DNA of 17,650 nucleotides. It comes from an uncultured Clostridia bacterium (lineage in GTDB: Bacteria; Bacillota; Clostridia; Christensenellales; Borkfalkiaceae). Positions 11,608 through 17,650 of this stretch are shown in pieces (position 1 is the stretch's first letter; every line of letters begins with the position of its first letter). Both the position numbers and the translations under genes were made by a program. The stretch is taken from the NCBI GenBank assembly GCA_947587775.1, contig CANPYD010000008.1, forward strand, positions 1 through 17,650, read 5' to 3'. The notes below the pieces were generated by a model that saw nothing but the letters and a program-made list of their open reading frames with translations, did no database searches and was not told where the DNA came from.

Positions 11608-13026
11608 TTATTCTTCTTCCGAAAGCGTAGGGGTAGGGGGAGCGGATTCTTCTGCTTTGCAGAGTTTTTTCCAAATGCAGATCATAATGGGAAATGTCAC
11701 AAAAGCCGCAATTGCATCTGCAATGGGAGCTGCCCATGCAACGCCCATGACACCGAGTCCGAGAGGAATCGTAAATACGCAGACGATCAACAGTATATCT
11801 CTCAAAAAGGAGAGCGGAACCGCAACCTTTGCAAGACCGATCGATTGCACAAAGATTGCGCATACCTTTTGGAGGCATGTGAAAACGATAAGCATGAGAT
11901 AGATCCTCAGGAACGGAACCGCAAATTCCGTATAGAGTTCCGCATTCAGCCCTTCGGCGCCGCCGCCTGCTCCGAACATGGCGATAAAAATGCCCGGGAT
12001 CGCTTCAAAAAACACCGTAAAGAGCAGACAGATCCCCGCTGTCCAAAGCAAGATCAGTTTCAGGAGTTTTTTTACTCTGCCGTACTGCTTTGCGCCGTAA
12101 TTGTATCCTACGATCGGTTGTGCACCGGCGGAGATCCCGAATGCGATGTTGAGAACGATTTGGAACAGTTTCATGATGACGACGAACGCTGCCAGCGGGA
12201 TATCCGCGCCGAATTCGCTTTGGGCGCCGTACCGCACCAGCATGAGGTTGTTTACGATCGTCGTCGCAACGATGCAGAGCTGCGTCATAAAGCTCGACAT
12301 CCCCAACGCCATGATTTTGGGAAGGATCGAAAAATCGGGGATAAAACTATTCAAACGGATCTTGAAAGTTTTACTGCGGAACAGATAACAGGCGCAGATG
12401 ACAAAGCTCGCGAACTGCCCGATGATCGTAGCATAAGCCGCCCCGCGGATCCCGAGGTCGAGTGCATAGATGGCGATCGGGTCGCCGACGATGTTCAAAA
12501 CGGCGCCGACGCTCATCGCGATCATCGCATATCCCGGGGCGCCGTCAGCGCGTATGATCGCAGCAAGGCAGTTTTGCGCGAGTGCGAGCGGCATCATGGC
12601 ATAGATGATCACGCCGTAGTCATGTGCGAGCGAAATGTTTGCTTCCGTTCCGCCCAAGAGCATCAACAGGTCGTTTCCCCAAAGGTAAGCGATCAGAATG
12701 ACGATACATCCCGAAAGGAAAGAGGCGAGCACGGCGTTTCCGACCCCGCGGTGCAGTTTTTCGCTCTTTCCTTCTCCCAATGAAACGGACATCCAAGCCG
12801 CTGCGCCGTCGCCGAAGAACAGGGAGAGCCCCCAGCCGACGACGGTGATCGGAAAGATGACGCCCGTTGCGGCATTGCCAAGATACCCGACTTTGCTGTT
12901 TCCCACGAAGATCTGGTCTACAATGTTGTAAAGACAGGAGATAATGAGGGAGAGGATGCAGGGGACGGCAAACTTCACAAGGAGCTTGCCGATTTTTTCT
13001 TTGCCTAAATAGTCGTTGTTTTCCAT
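11608..13026 (-). CDS. MATE-family multidrug/toxin efflux transporter
   Basis: Cation-coupled exporter of the inner membrane. The 472 residues form about 12 hydrophobic spans in the two six-helix bundles of the MATE fold. The N-terminal part reads 'LLVKFAVPCILSLIISCLYNIVDQIFVG', the typical start of clostridial NorM/DinF-like MATE proteins. The 'IVDQIFVGN' and 'GDPIAIY' segments and the second-half 'QPIVGYNYGAKQYGRVKKL' loop are family hallmarks. The start at 13026 (MENNDYLG) has GGAGGA five bases upstream; an extension to 13059 would lie in the leader. The substrate cannot be told from sequence. It has its own promoter and a long leader with two hairpins that end in T runs, suggesting regulated expression. 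Confidence 0.94.
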   Translation of the reverse strand: MENNDYLGKEKIGKLLVKFAVPCILSLIISCLYNIVDQIFVGNSKVGYLGNAATGVIFPITVVGWGLSLFFGDGAAAWMSVSLGEGKSEKLHRGVGNAVLASFLSGCIVILIAYLWGNDLLMLLGGTEANISLAHDYGVIIYAMMPLALAQNCLAAIIRADGAPGYAMIAMSVGAVLNIVGDPIAIYALDLGIRGAAYATIIGQFASFVICACYLFRSKTFKIRLNSFIPDFSILPKIMALGMSSFMTQLCIVATTIVNNLMLVRYGAQSEFGADIPLAAFVVIMKLFQIVLNIAFGISAGAQPIVGYNYGAKQYGRVKKLLKLILLWTAGICLLFTVFFEAIPGIFIAMFGAGGGAEGLNAELYTEFAVPFLRIYLMLIVFTCLQKVCAIFVQSIGLAKVAVPLSFLRDILLIVCVFTIPLGLGVMGVAWAAPIADAIAAFVTFPIMICIWKKLCKAEESAPPTPTLSEEE

Positions 13027-13037
13027 AAATTCCTCCG

Positions 13038-13071
13038 AAAAGCAAAACGGCACATACAAAACGCAGTGCCG
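13038..13071 (-). terminator. Terminator-like hairpin in the MATE leader
   Basis: On the minus strand CGGCAC and GTGCCG (plus 13066-13071 and 13048-13053) form a stem with a 12-nt loop, followed by TTTTGCTTTT and then the ribosome site. It could be an attenuator or a ribosome-site sequestering element. Confidence 0.5.
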
Positions 13072-13079
13072 CTCCTAAT

Positions 13080-13149
13080 AAAAAAACGACGCCTGTGAAC
13101 GCTTTGTACCGTAATCAGATTTACGCGCAAATGCGCCACATGTGTCGTT
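13080..13149 (-). promoter_or_regulatory. Riboswitch-like folded leader of the MATE gene
   Basis: On the minus strand AACGAC (plus 13144-13149) pairs with GTCGTT (plus 13085-13090). A symmetric 3x3 internal loop and a second CACA/TGTG helix follow, enclosing two hairpins (GCGC-ATTT-GCGC and GTAA..TTAC) in a three-way junction. The 3' arm runs straight into T7. This is a compact ligand-sensor-like layout, but I do not recognise a known class. Confidence 0.45.
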
Positions 13150-13172
13150 AAGCTTTATTCGATTGTTCTTTT

Positions 13173-13201
13173 ATGTTATCACTTTTTTTCGCAAAAGTCA
13201 A
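13173..13201 (-). promoter_or_regulatory. Promoter of the MATE gene
   Basis: Minus strand TTGACT (plus 13196-13201), 17-nt spacer, TAACAT (plus 13173-13178). The start would be near 13166, giving a leader of about 140 nt. Confidence 0.7.
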
Positions 13202-13235
13202 ATACGCGAAAAAAATTCTGAGAAGAAATTTCTCC

Positions 13236-13264
13236 TTGACTTCTTGCTAAAAATGATTTACAAT
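13236..13264 (+). promoter_or_regulatory. Promoter placing the start site on the RNase HI ATG
   Basis: TTGACT (13236-13241), 17-nt spacer, TACAAT (13259-13264). Exactly six bases separate the -10 from the ATG at 13271, so transcription should begin on the start codon. No ribosome site is present between -10 and ATG. Confidence 0.8.
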
Positions 13265-13270
13265 ACTTTT

Positions 13271-13705
13271 ATGAAAAAGGTGACGCTATACACAGACGGT
13301 GCGTGTTCTGGAAATCCCGGTGCGGGCGGATGGGGCGCCGTGCTGCTCTATGGGGAGCACAGGGCGGAACTCTCCGGCGGCGACGCGGAAACGACGAATA
13401 ACCGTATGGAGCTGACAGCCGTGATCGAGGGGCTCAAAAGGCTGAAATATCCCTGCGAGGTGGAGATCTTTTCGGATTCCGCGTATATTGTGAATGCGTT
13501 TCTCCAAGGCTGGGTCGTCGCGTGGGAAAAGAGCGGTTGGAAAAAGGCGGACAGAAAACCCGTTCTGAACGACGATCTCTGGCGGGAGCTTCTGGCGCTC
13601 ACCCGCACGCATCAAGTTTTTTTTCATAAAGTCAAGGGGCATGCGGACGACGAGCTCAACAACAGATGCGACGCCCTTGCGCGTGCCGCCGTGCCTCAGG
13701 CATAG
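13271..13705 (+). CDS. rnhA: Ribonuclease HI
   Basis: Cleaves the RNA strand of RNA-DNA hybrids, for primer and R-loop removal. The 144 residues hold the complete catalytic set: Asp9 in YTDGACSGNPG, Glu47 in NRMEL, Asp69 in FSDSAY and Asp134 in NNRCDALA, plus the flexible-loop histidine in VKGH (121-124). The basic protrusion 'WKKADRKPVLNDDLW' (90-104) that grips the hybrid in E. coli-type enzymes is present. An upstream extension of the frame is rejected because it would cover the promoter; MKKVTLYTDG is the family's usual start. The gene has no ribosome site and appears to be transcribed leaderless. It diverges from the MATE gene. Confidence 0.97.
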   Translation: MKKVTLYTDGACSGNPGAGGWGAVLLYGEHRAELSGGDAETTNNRMELTAVIEGLKRLKYPCEVEIFSDSAYIVNAFLQGWVVAWEKSGWKKADRKPVLNDDLWRELLALTRTHQVFFHKVKGHADDELNNRCDALARAAVPQA

Positions 13706-13750
13706 TTTTTACTTATAAAAGACGCGTTCCGGAGATATACTATATATAGT

Positions 13751-14803
13751 ATGGAAGGCGTAAAAGGCAAAGGGGAGGAATTCCTTTCGGCGATGAGAAT
13801 TTTGCATATAATCGGGATCCTGCTTGCGGCGGTGCTCTTCGAGATTTTTTTGGTTTTGTCTCTTCGCTTCTTTACCGATTGGGCGCCGTGGCTGTTCTGG
13901 ACGGTTGCAGTATTGTCGACCCTCGTCAACATCGCGCTCCTTTCCGTCGATCTTATCTTTTATTTCTTGAAAAAACAGGTTGTCTATAAGTGCTGTATCA
14001 CCGCTTATGTCCTGTTTGATTTTCTTCTCATCGGCTTGTATATTCTTCTCGAGACGGGTTTTCTCGAGATCATGCGGGACGAAGGCAGTTTTGCCTCATA
14101 TATCGAACGTGCGGGCAGCTGGATGACCGCGCTCTTCATCTCTTTGCAATTTTTGCAGGTTGTGATTTTGCCCATCCCGAGCACGGTGACGGTCGTCGCG
14201 GGAACGGCGCTGTTCGGGCCGCTCAAGGGGAGCCTTTACAGCTTGGCGGGGATCGTCGTCGGTTCGCTCGTTGCGTTTCTCATCGGAAGATATGCAGGTG
14301 TCCGCGTCGTCGCGTGGATGGTGGGGCAAGACACCCTCGAGAAATGGCTCAAAAAAATCAAGGGGAAGGATAAACTTCTCTTGACGGCGATGTTTTTGCT
14401 TCCCGTGTTCCCCGATGACATCCTCTGCTTTGTCGCGGGGTTTTCGTCGATGTCCGTCTGGTTTTTCCTCGCCGTCATTCTGATTTCACGGGTGCTTGCG
14501 ATCTTTACGACCAGCTATTCCATCACGCTCATTCCCTTCGATACGTGGTGGGGACTCCTGATCTGGGGAATCCTGTTTGTTCTCGTGATCGTGCTCTTTG
14601 TGTTCCTGTACCGCAAATCGGACGCTATCCTCGGCTGGTTTGAGAAGAAATTTCATCGGGAGACCCGCGTCGAGGAGAAGAAAAAGAAGGGAGATTTTAC
14701 CCTCGAAGTCGTGGGGCCGGACGGTGCGATCGTCTCGAAAGGCGTCGAAAAGGAGCCCGGCGCAGAGGAGAAAGGGGAAAAAGGCGAGAAAGGCGAAAAA
14801 TAG
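13751..14803 (+). CDS. TVP38/TMEM64-type (VTT/SNARE-associated domain) membrane protein
   Basis: Polytopic membrane protein of the DedA/VTT superfamily, whose members are implicated in lipid scrambling and membrane homeostasis. The 350 residues have about three N-terminal spans and then the VTT core: 'LPIPSTVTVVAGTALFGPLKGSLYSLAGIVVGSLVAFLIGRYAG' (about 139-182, with the G-x-x-x-G helix and GRY) and 'LPVFPDDILCFVAGFSSMS' (about 217-235), the conserved proline-acidic re-entrant segment. A final span is followed by a charged cytoplasmic tail that ends in repeated GEK units. Start uncertain: ATG 13751 lies just behind a TATACT/TATAGT -10-like sequence, while ATG 13793 has a strong GGGGAGG 14 bases upstream and begins at the first membrane span. 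It follows rnhA by 45 bp. Confidence 0.88.
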   Translation: MEGVKGKGEEFLSAMRILHIIGILLAAVLFEIFLVLSLRFFTDWAPWLFWTVAVLSTLVNIALLSVDLIFYFLKKQVVYKCCITAYVLFDFLLIGLYILLETGFLEIMRDEGSFASYIERAGSWMTALFISLQFLQVVILPIPSTVTVVAGTALFGPLKGSLYSLAGIVVGSLVAFLIGRYAGVRVVAWMVGQDTLEKWLKKIKGKDKLLLTAMFLLPVFPDDILCFVAGFSSMSVWFFLAVILISRVLAIFTTSYSITLIPFDTWWGLLIWGILFVLVIVLFVFLYRKSDAILGWFEKKFHRETRVEEKKKKGDFTLEVVGPDGAIVSKGVEKEPGAEEKGEKGEKGEK

Positions 14804-14903
14804 TCTCAAACCGCGTGCCGCATTTCCCAAATAATGCACACAAAGCCCCCGTAAGGGTGGTTGCCGGTACAAATTCGAAAACTGAAATATCCGAATAGAG
14901 GGG

Positions 14904-14931
14904 GCAAATCATTGATTTGCTTTCTTTTTTT
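14904..14931 (+). terminator. Possible weak terminator downstream of the VTT gene
   Basis: GCAAATC (14904-14910) pairs with GATTTGC (14914-14920) over a 3-nt loop, followed by TTTCTTTTTTT. The stem is AT-rich and 100 bases from the VTT stop; a GCCCCC/GGGGGC pair (about 14852-14905) encloses the sequence before it. Confidence 0.5.
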
Positions 14932-14971
14932 GAAAACTGTCACAAAAGGGTTTTCCGAAACGTTTTTAAGG

Positions 14972-14977
14972 TATAAT
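14972..14977 (+). promoter_or_regulatory. -10 box (TATAAT) upstream of the 34-residue ORF
   Basis: A perfect TATAAT with no good -35 at 16-18 nt upstream. A start near 14984 would give a leader of about 40 nt, so an activator or an alternative sigma factor may be involved. Confidence 0.4.
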
Positions 14978-15024
14978 CGGTTCGGCATGGAAAATAGTAA
15001 ACCGATAGATCGGGAGGTGAACTC

Positions 15025-15129
15025 ATGAAGAAATTATCGGTATTGCTTATGATCGTTTCTCTGTTTCCCGTTGCGCAAGAAGGCGACCCCGGTGTGATCA
15101 CTCACGGCTGGACTTATGAAACAAAATAA
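15025..15129 (+). CDS. 34-residue secreted or membrane-peptide candidate
   Basis: A very short frame with one of the best ribosome sites in the window (GGGAGGTGA, four bases before the ATG). It starts with a positively charged, hydrophobic signal-like segment (MKKLSVLLMIVSLFPVA) followed by a polar tail (QEGDPGVITHGWTYETK). It is bracketed by an upstream TATAAT and its own strong terminator (15155-15186), so it is a complete transcription unit. No cysteine is present, which argues against a cyclic-thiolactone peptide. Possible roles are a linear peptide signal, a small membrane-associated regulator or a leader peptide; none can be assigned. It lies between the VTT gene and the decarboxylase operon. 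Confidence 0.6.
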   Translation: MKKLSVLLMIVSLFPVAQEGDPGVITHGWTYETK

Positions 15130-15154
15130 CATCTTCTTTTCGAAAGATCCTGCG

Positions 15155-15186
15155 CCTGCCGACAAGTGTCGGCGGGTTATTTTTTT
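15155..15186 (+). terminator. Intrinsic terminator after the 34-residue ORF
   Basis: CCTGCCGAC (15155-15163) pairs with GTCGGCGGG (15168-15176), one G-U pair, AAGT loop, followed by TTATTTTTTT. Confidence 0.88.
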
Positions 15187-15222
15187 CGTTATGGAATTTT
15201 TTGGAAAATCTTGTGTGTACGC

Positions 15223-15251
15223 TTGCTTTTCGGGCGCATATCTTGTATAAT
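15223..15251 (+). promoter_or_regulatory. Promoter of the decarboxylase operon
   Basis: TTGCTT (15223-15228), 17-nt spacer, TATAAT (15246-15251), 46 bases before the carboxyltransferase ATG. The leader contains no strong hairpin. Confidence 0.75.
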
Positions 15252-15297
15252 GGTATGCGGTAAAAATTGGGATTTTTTCTTCATGAAGAGGTTATGA

Positions 15298-16632
15298 ATG
15301 GATAAAATTTCTTTATTGCGCAGTCGGAAAGAGGCGGTAAAAGAGGCGGGACGGGACGTCCGCGCCGAAATCGCCGCGCTCTGCGACGAAGACAGCTTTG
15401 TGGAGCTGTCCGCGTTCAGCTTTTCGAAGGGCGCAGACGGGGAGGATGCGTTCGGCGAGGGCGTGGTGACCGGGTTTGCCACGATCGGCGGGTATCCTTT
15501 TTATATTGTCGCCCAAAATTTTGCGGTCTCGTATGGCGGACTCTCCAAGGGAAATTGCGAAAAGATCGCAAAGACGCTCTCCGCCGCCGAAAAGAACGGG
15601 ACGCCCGTCGTCTATCTGCTCGAATCCCACGGCGTGCGCGTCGGGGAAGGGGTGAATGTGCTCGAGGGGATCTCTACCTTGCTGTTGAAGGCGACGGGGC
15701 TCAAAGGGAGCGTTTTGCAGTTTGCCGTCCTTCTCGGCGATGTGTACGGCTCCTCCGCGGCGCTGGCGAGCGTGTGCGACTGCGTGCTGTTCCCGAAGGG
15801 GAGCGCGCTGTGTCTCTCTTCGCCGCTCGTTCTCTCCGCGAGGGAGAATCAGAATTTGAAAGCGGCCGAGGTGGGGGGATATTCCGCCCTCAAAAATGCG
15901 GTTTTGCCCGCGATCGAAGTCTCCGACATGCGGGAAGCCTCCTCTAAGATTCTGCAGATCTGCGATTATGTCAATCTCCCCGTCACGGATGCGGAACTCA
16001 ACGAGACGATCCCCGCGCTCAACGGGTCGGCGGACGCAGCTGCGGTCAAGGCGCTCTTTGAGGAGAGCGTGGAGCTGGGCGCAAATTCCTGCCCCGAGGT
16101 CAAAACGGTGCTCGGGCGCATCGGCGGGATCGCCGTCGCGGCGGTCTTGTTCGATCATGTCGCCCTCAACGCGCAGAATGTAAAAAAGATCAGAAACTTT
16201 GCGGAGTTCGCCTGCTGCTATGGGCTTCCTTTCGTGACGTTTGTCGATTGCGTCGGCGTGGAAAGTACGCTTGCCGTGAACGACAGCGCTGTTCTCAAAG
16301 AGATTGCGGAGTATCTCTCCATGCTCGACGCCATCGATACGGCAAAAATCGCCGTTGTCACGGGGAAAGCGGTGGGGCTCGGATATAGCCTCTTTGCCGC
16401 AAAGTCCGTCGGATTCGACTATACGTACGCCCTCGCGACGGCACAGATCTCTCTCTTCGAGAGCGAAACGGGCGCGCAGATCGAGTTCGGCGAAAAGGGC
16501 GCTTCCCAAAAATATGCCGAAGAGATCGCCGATCCTTTCCGCGCCGCAGAGGGGGGATATCTCGACAATATCATTGAACCGCAATTTTTGAAACAGTACC
16601 TGATCGCGTCTCTCCAGACGCTTGCGAGGTAA
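15298..16632 (+). CDS. Divergent carboxyltransferase (alpha) subunit of a biotin-dependent decarboxylase/carboxylase
   Basis: First gene of an operon whose other members are decarboxylase subunits. The 444-residue protein has the two crotonase-like halves of acyl-CoA carboxyltransferases: 'GLSKGNCEKIAKTLSAAEKNGTPVVYLLESHGVRVGEG' (about 81-118; the family consensus is DSGGARxQEG) and 'GRIGGIAVAAVLFDHVALN' through 'LPFVTFVDCVGVES'. It is shorter than the usual ~510 residues and several hallmark glycines are altered: SHGVRVGEG for SGGARIQEG, GDVYGSSA for the AGGA-type oxyanion segment, and GKAVGLGYSLFAAK for the RKxYGGAY segment. It is therefore a divergent methylmalonyl-CoA decarboxylase alpha/propionyl-CoA carboxylase beta relative with uncertain substrate. 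GAAGAGG precedes the ATG by six bases. Confidence 0.8.
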   Translation: MDKISLLRSRKEAVKEAGRDVRAEIAALCDEDSFVELSAFSFSKGADGEDAFGEGVVTGFATIGGYPFYIVAQNFAVSYGGLSKGNCEKIAKTLSAAEKNGTPVVYLLESHGVRVGEGVNVLEGISTLLLKATGLKGSVLQFAVLLGDVYGSSAALASVCDCVLFPKGSALCLSSPLVLSARENQNLKAAEVGGYSALKNAVLPAIEVSDMREASSKILQICDYVNLPVTDAELNETIPALNGSADAAAVKALFEESVELGANSCPEVKTVLGRIGGIAVAAVLFDHVALNAQNVKKIRNFAEFACCYGLPFVTFVDCVGVESTLAVNDSAVLKEIAEYLSMLDAIDTAKIAVVTGKAVGLGYSLFAAKSVGFDYTYALATAQISLFESETGAQIEFGEKGASQKYAEEIADPFRAAEGGYLDNIIEPQFLKQYLIASLQTLAR

Positions 16633-16636
16633 CGCC

Positions 16637-16963
16637 ATGAACCTTTTGGACAGCTTTTTCAAGGTGGATCTGGGCGAAGGCGCGTTTTATTCCGTATTCG
16701 GCTATGTGTTCGTCATCGTGGGGATCGTGATCCTTGTGGCGATCTTTACCCTTCTCGGGCTCGTGATGAAGAAGGTATCTTCGAAGAAAGCGCCCAAGAA
16801 TGCGAAGATCCCGGACGTGCGGGAGAGTACCCCGCATCCGTTCTCCGATCCCGACGAGATCTCCCCCGAGACGGTGGCGGCGATCACGGCGGCGCTCATG
16901 GCGTTTTATCAAACGGAAGACGTCAAGTGCGATTTTATTGTCCGCCGCATCAAGAAGATATGA
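16637..16963 (+). CDS. OadG/MmdD-like small membrane subunit of a sodium-pump decarboxylase
   Basis: A 108-residue protein with one transmembrane helix (about 18-44, 'FGYVFVIVGIVILVAIFTLLGLVM') followed by a basic linker and the helix 'EISPETVAAITAALMAFYQ' typical of the OadG family (assembly subunit of oxaloacetate, methylmalonyl-CoA and glutaconyl-CoA decarboxylases). It holds the peripheral carboxyltransferase to the membrane beta subunit. The start at 16637 follows GAGG by seven bases and lies 4 bp behind the carboxyltransferase stop, so the genes are coupled. A TTG at 16622 in frame is rejected because it overlaps the previous gene and lacks a ribosome site. Confidence 0.88.
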   Translation: MNLLDSFFKVDLGEGAFYSVFGYVFVIVGIVILVAIFTLLGLVMKKVSSKKAPKNAKIPDVRESTPHPFSDPDEISPETVAAITAALMAFYQTEDVKCDFIVRRIKKI

Positions 16964-16991
16964 ATTTTCCCATTTATAAGGAGTCTGAACT

Positions 16992-17348
16992 ATGCGTAAT
17001 TTTATCATCACGGTCAACGGAAAACAATATGACGTCGGCGTGGAAGAGGTCGGCGGGACAAGTGCGCCCAAGGCAGTGCCCCTGACGGCGTCTGCGCCCG
17101 CTCCTTCGCCCGCACCCTTGCCCGCGGCGGGAGGAAAGGGGACGAAGGTGCTTTCTCCCTTCCCCGGAATGATCAAAAATCTTTTGGTAGAAAACGGGGC
17201 TTCCGTCAAAAAAGATCAGCCCATTCTCGTGCTTGAGGCGATGAAGATGGACAACGACATCACTTCGCCCTGCGACGGCGTGGTCACATTCAACGTACAG
17301 AAGGGGGCGAACGTCGAGTCCGACGCGCTTCTTGCGCTCATCGGATAA
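16992..17348 (+). CDS. Biotin carboxyl carrier subunit of the decarboxylase
   Basis: A 118-residue biotinyl protein that carries CO2 between the carboxyltransferase and the membrane pump. The N-terminus (MRNFIITVNGKQYDVGVEEV) is followed by a flexible Ala/Pro-rich linker (about 24-46) and a biotinyl domain with the signature EAMKM at 82-86 (biotinylated Lys85), preceded by SPFPGMI (55-61) and a GASVKKDQPILVLE strand. AAGGAG lies 7 bases before the ATG. The order alpha, OadG-like, carrier, beta matches the mmd operon of Veillonella-type methylmalonyl-CoA decarboxylases. Confidence 0.95.
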   Translation: MRNFIITVNGKQYDVGVEEVGGTSAPKAVPLTASAPAPSPAPLPAAGGKGTKVLSPFPGMIKNLLVENGASVKKDQPILVLEAMKMDNDITSPCDGVVTFNVQKGANVESDALLALIG

Positions 17349-17360
17349 GCGGAGAAGGTC

Positions 17361-17650
17361 ATGCAGAATCTACTTGCTCTCGATATCGGAAAGATCTTTT
17401 CCGATCTGTGGGAATCCATGGGACTTTCACAGGGAACATGGCAGAATTACGTCATGCTCGCCATTTCCTTTGTGCTCATGTTCCTCGCGATCGTCAAGAA
17501 GTTCGAGCCCATGCTCCTGCTTCCGATCGCGTTCGGCATGTTTCTCATCAATATCCCCGGCGCGGAAAAGGTGCTTTGGGGAACGTATACCGACGAAGCG
17601 CACACATACGACCTCGTCGAAAACCGCGGACTTTTGTGGTATCTCTACTA
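17361..17650 (+). CDS. Membrane beta subunit of a sodium-translocating decarboxylase (3' partial)
   Basis: Begins at 17361 after a GGAGAAGG ribosome site and remains open to the window end (96 complete codons). The translation has a first hydrophobic span (NYVMLAISFVLMFLAIV) and then FEPMLLLPIAFGMFLINIPG, the characteristic OadB/GcdB/MmdB N-terminal motif. This subunit decarboxylates carboxybiotin and exports Na+. It lies 12 bp behind the carrier gene. The rest of the roughly 370-400-residue protein is outside the window, so the conserved ion-binding Asp region cannot be checked. Confidence 0.93.
   Translation, partial: MQNLLALDIGKIFSDLWESMGLSQGTWQNYVMLAISFVLMFLAIVKKFEPMLLLPIAFGMFLINIPGAEKVLWGTYTDEAHTYDLVENRGLLWYLY

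Overview
The window looks like a chromosomal segment of a fairly GC-rich Clostridia-type Firmicute, probably an uncultured gut lineage. The evidence is the gene content (ftsA-like/ftsZ, groES-groEL, ComEB-type dCMP deaminase, cyclophilin, purB, galE, a sodium-pump decarboxylase operon), strong AGGAGG-type ribosome sites, sigma-A promoters (TTGACA-N17-TATAAT) and many intrinsic terminators. No taxonomic marker gene is present, so the assignment is inference.

Layout. Bases 2-394 are the 3' end of a probable FtsQ/DivIB gene with its own terminator. A clear promoter then drives a divergent ftsA-like gene and ftsZ (533-2962). Convergent to these is groES-groEL on the minus strand (5040-3064), ending at a shared bidirectional hairpin. 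A dCMP deaminase (5187-5642) diverges from groES. After 540 bases of interspersed and duplicated palindromic repeats comes a ppi-purB-galE cluster (6183-9183), a small conserved-looking unknown gene (9271-9519) and a tRNA-Trp(CCA) gene (9601-9675).

Downstream of the tRNA (about 9660-11600) the character changes to an accessory region. A 48-bp piece containing the tRNA 3' end plus its terminator is repeated 115 bp further on. Next is a minus-strand gene of unknown function (9836-10603). It is preceded by a promoter, a ~200-nt structured leader RNA and an intrinsic terminator just before its ribosome site. This whole promoter-RNA-terminator module (about 307 bp) is duplicated directly upstream, where it heads only a 25-codon relic. 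The two copies share an identical ~90-nt core, but their long closing stem differs at four base pairs, every one compensated on the other arm. That is direct evidence for a functional folded RNA, and it is the best candidate here for an undescribed system. A truncated XRE-type regulator remnant follows.

The right part carries a MATE-family exporter (minus, with a riboswitch-like leader), an RNase HI gene that appears to be transcribed without a 5' leader, a TVP38/VTT-family membrane protein, a 34-residue secreted-peptide-like ORF, and the start of a biotin-dependent sodium-translocating decarboxylase operon: a divergent carboxyltransferase, an OadG-like subunit, a biotin carrier and the N-terminus of the membrane beta subunit, running off the window end.
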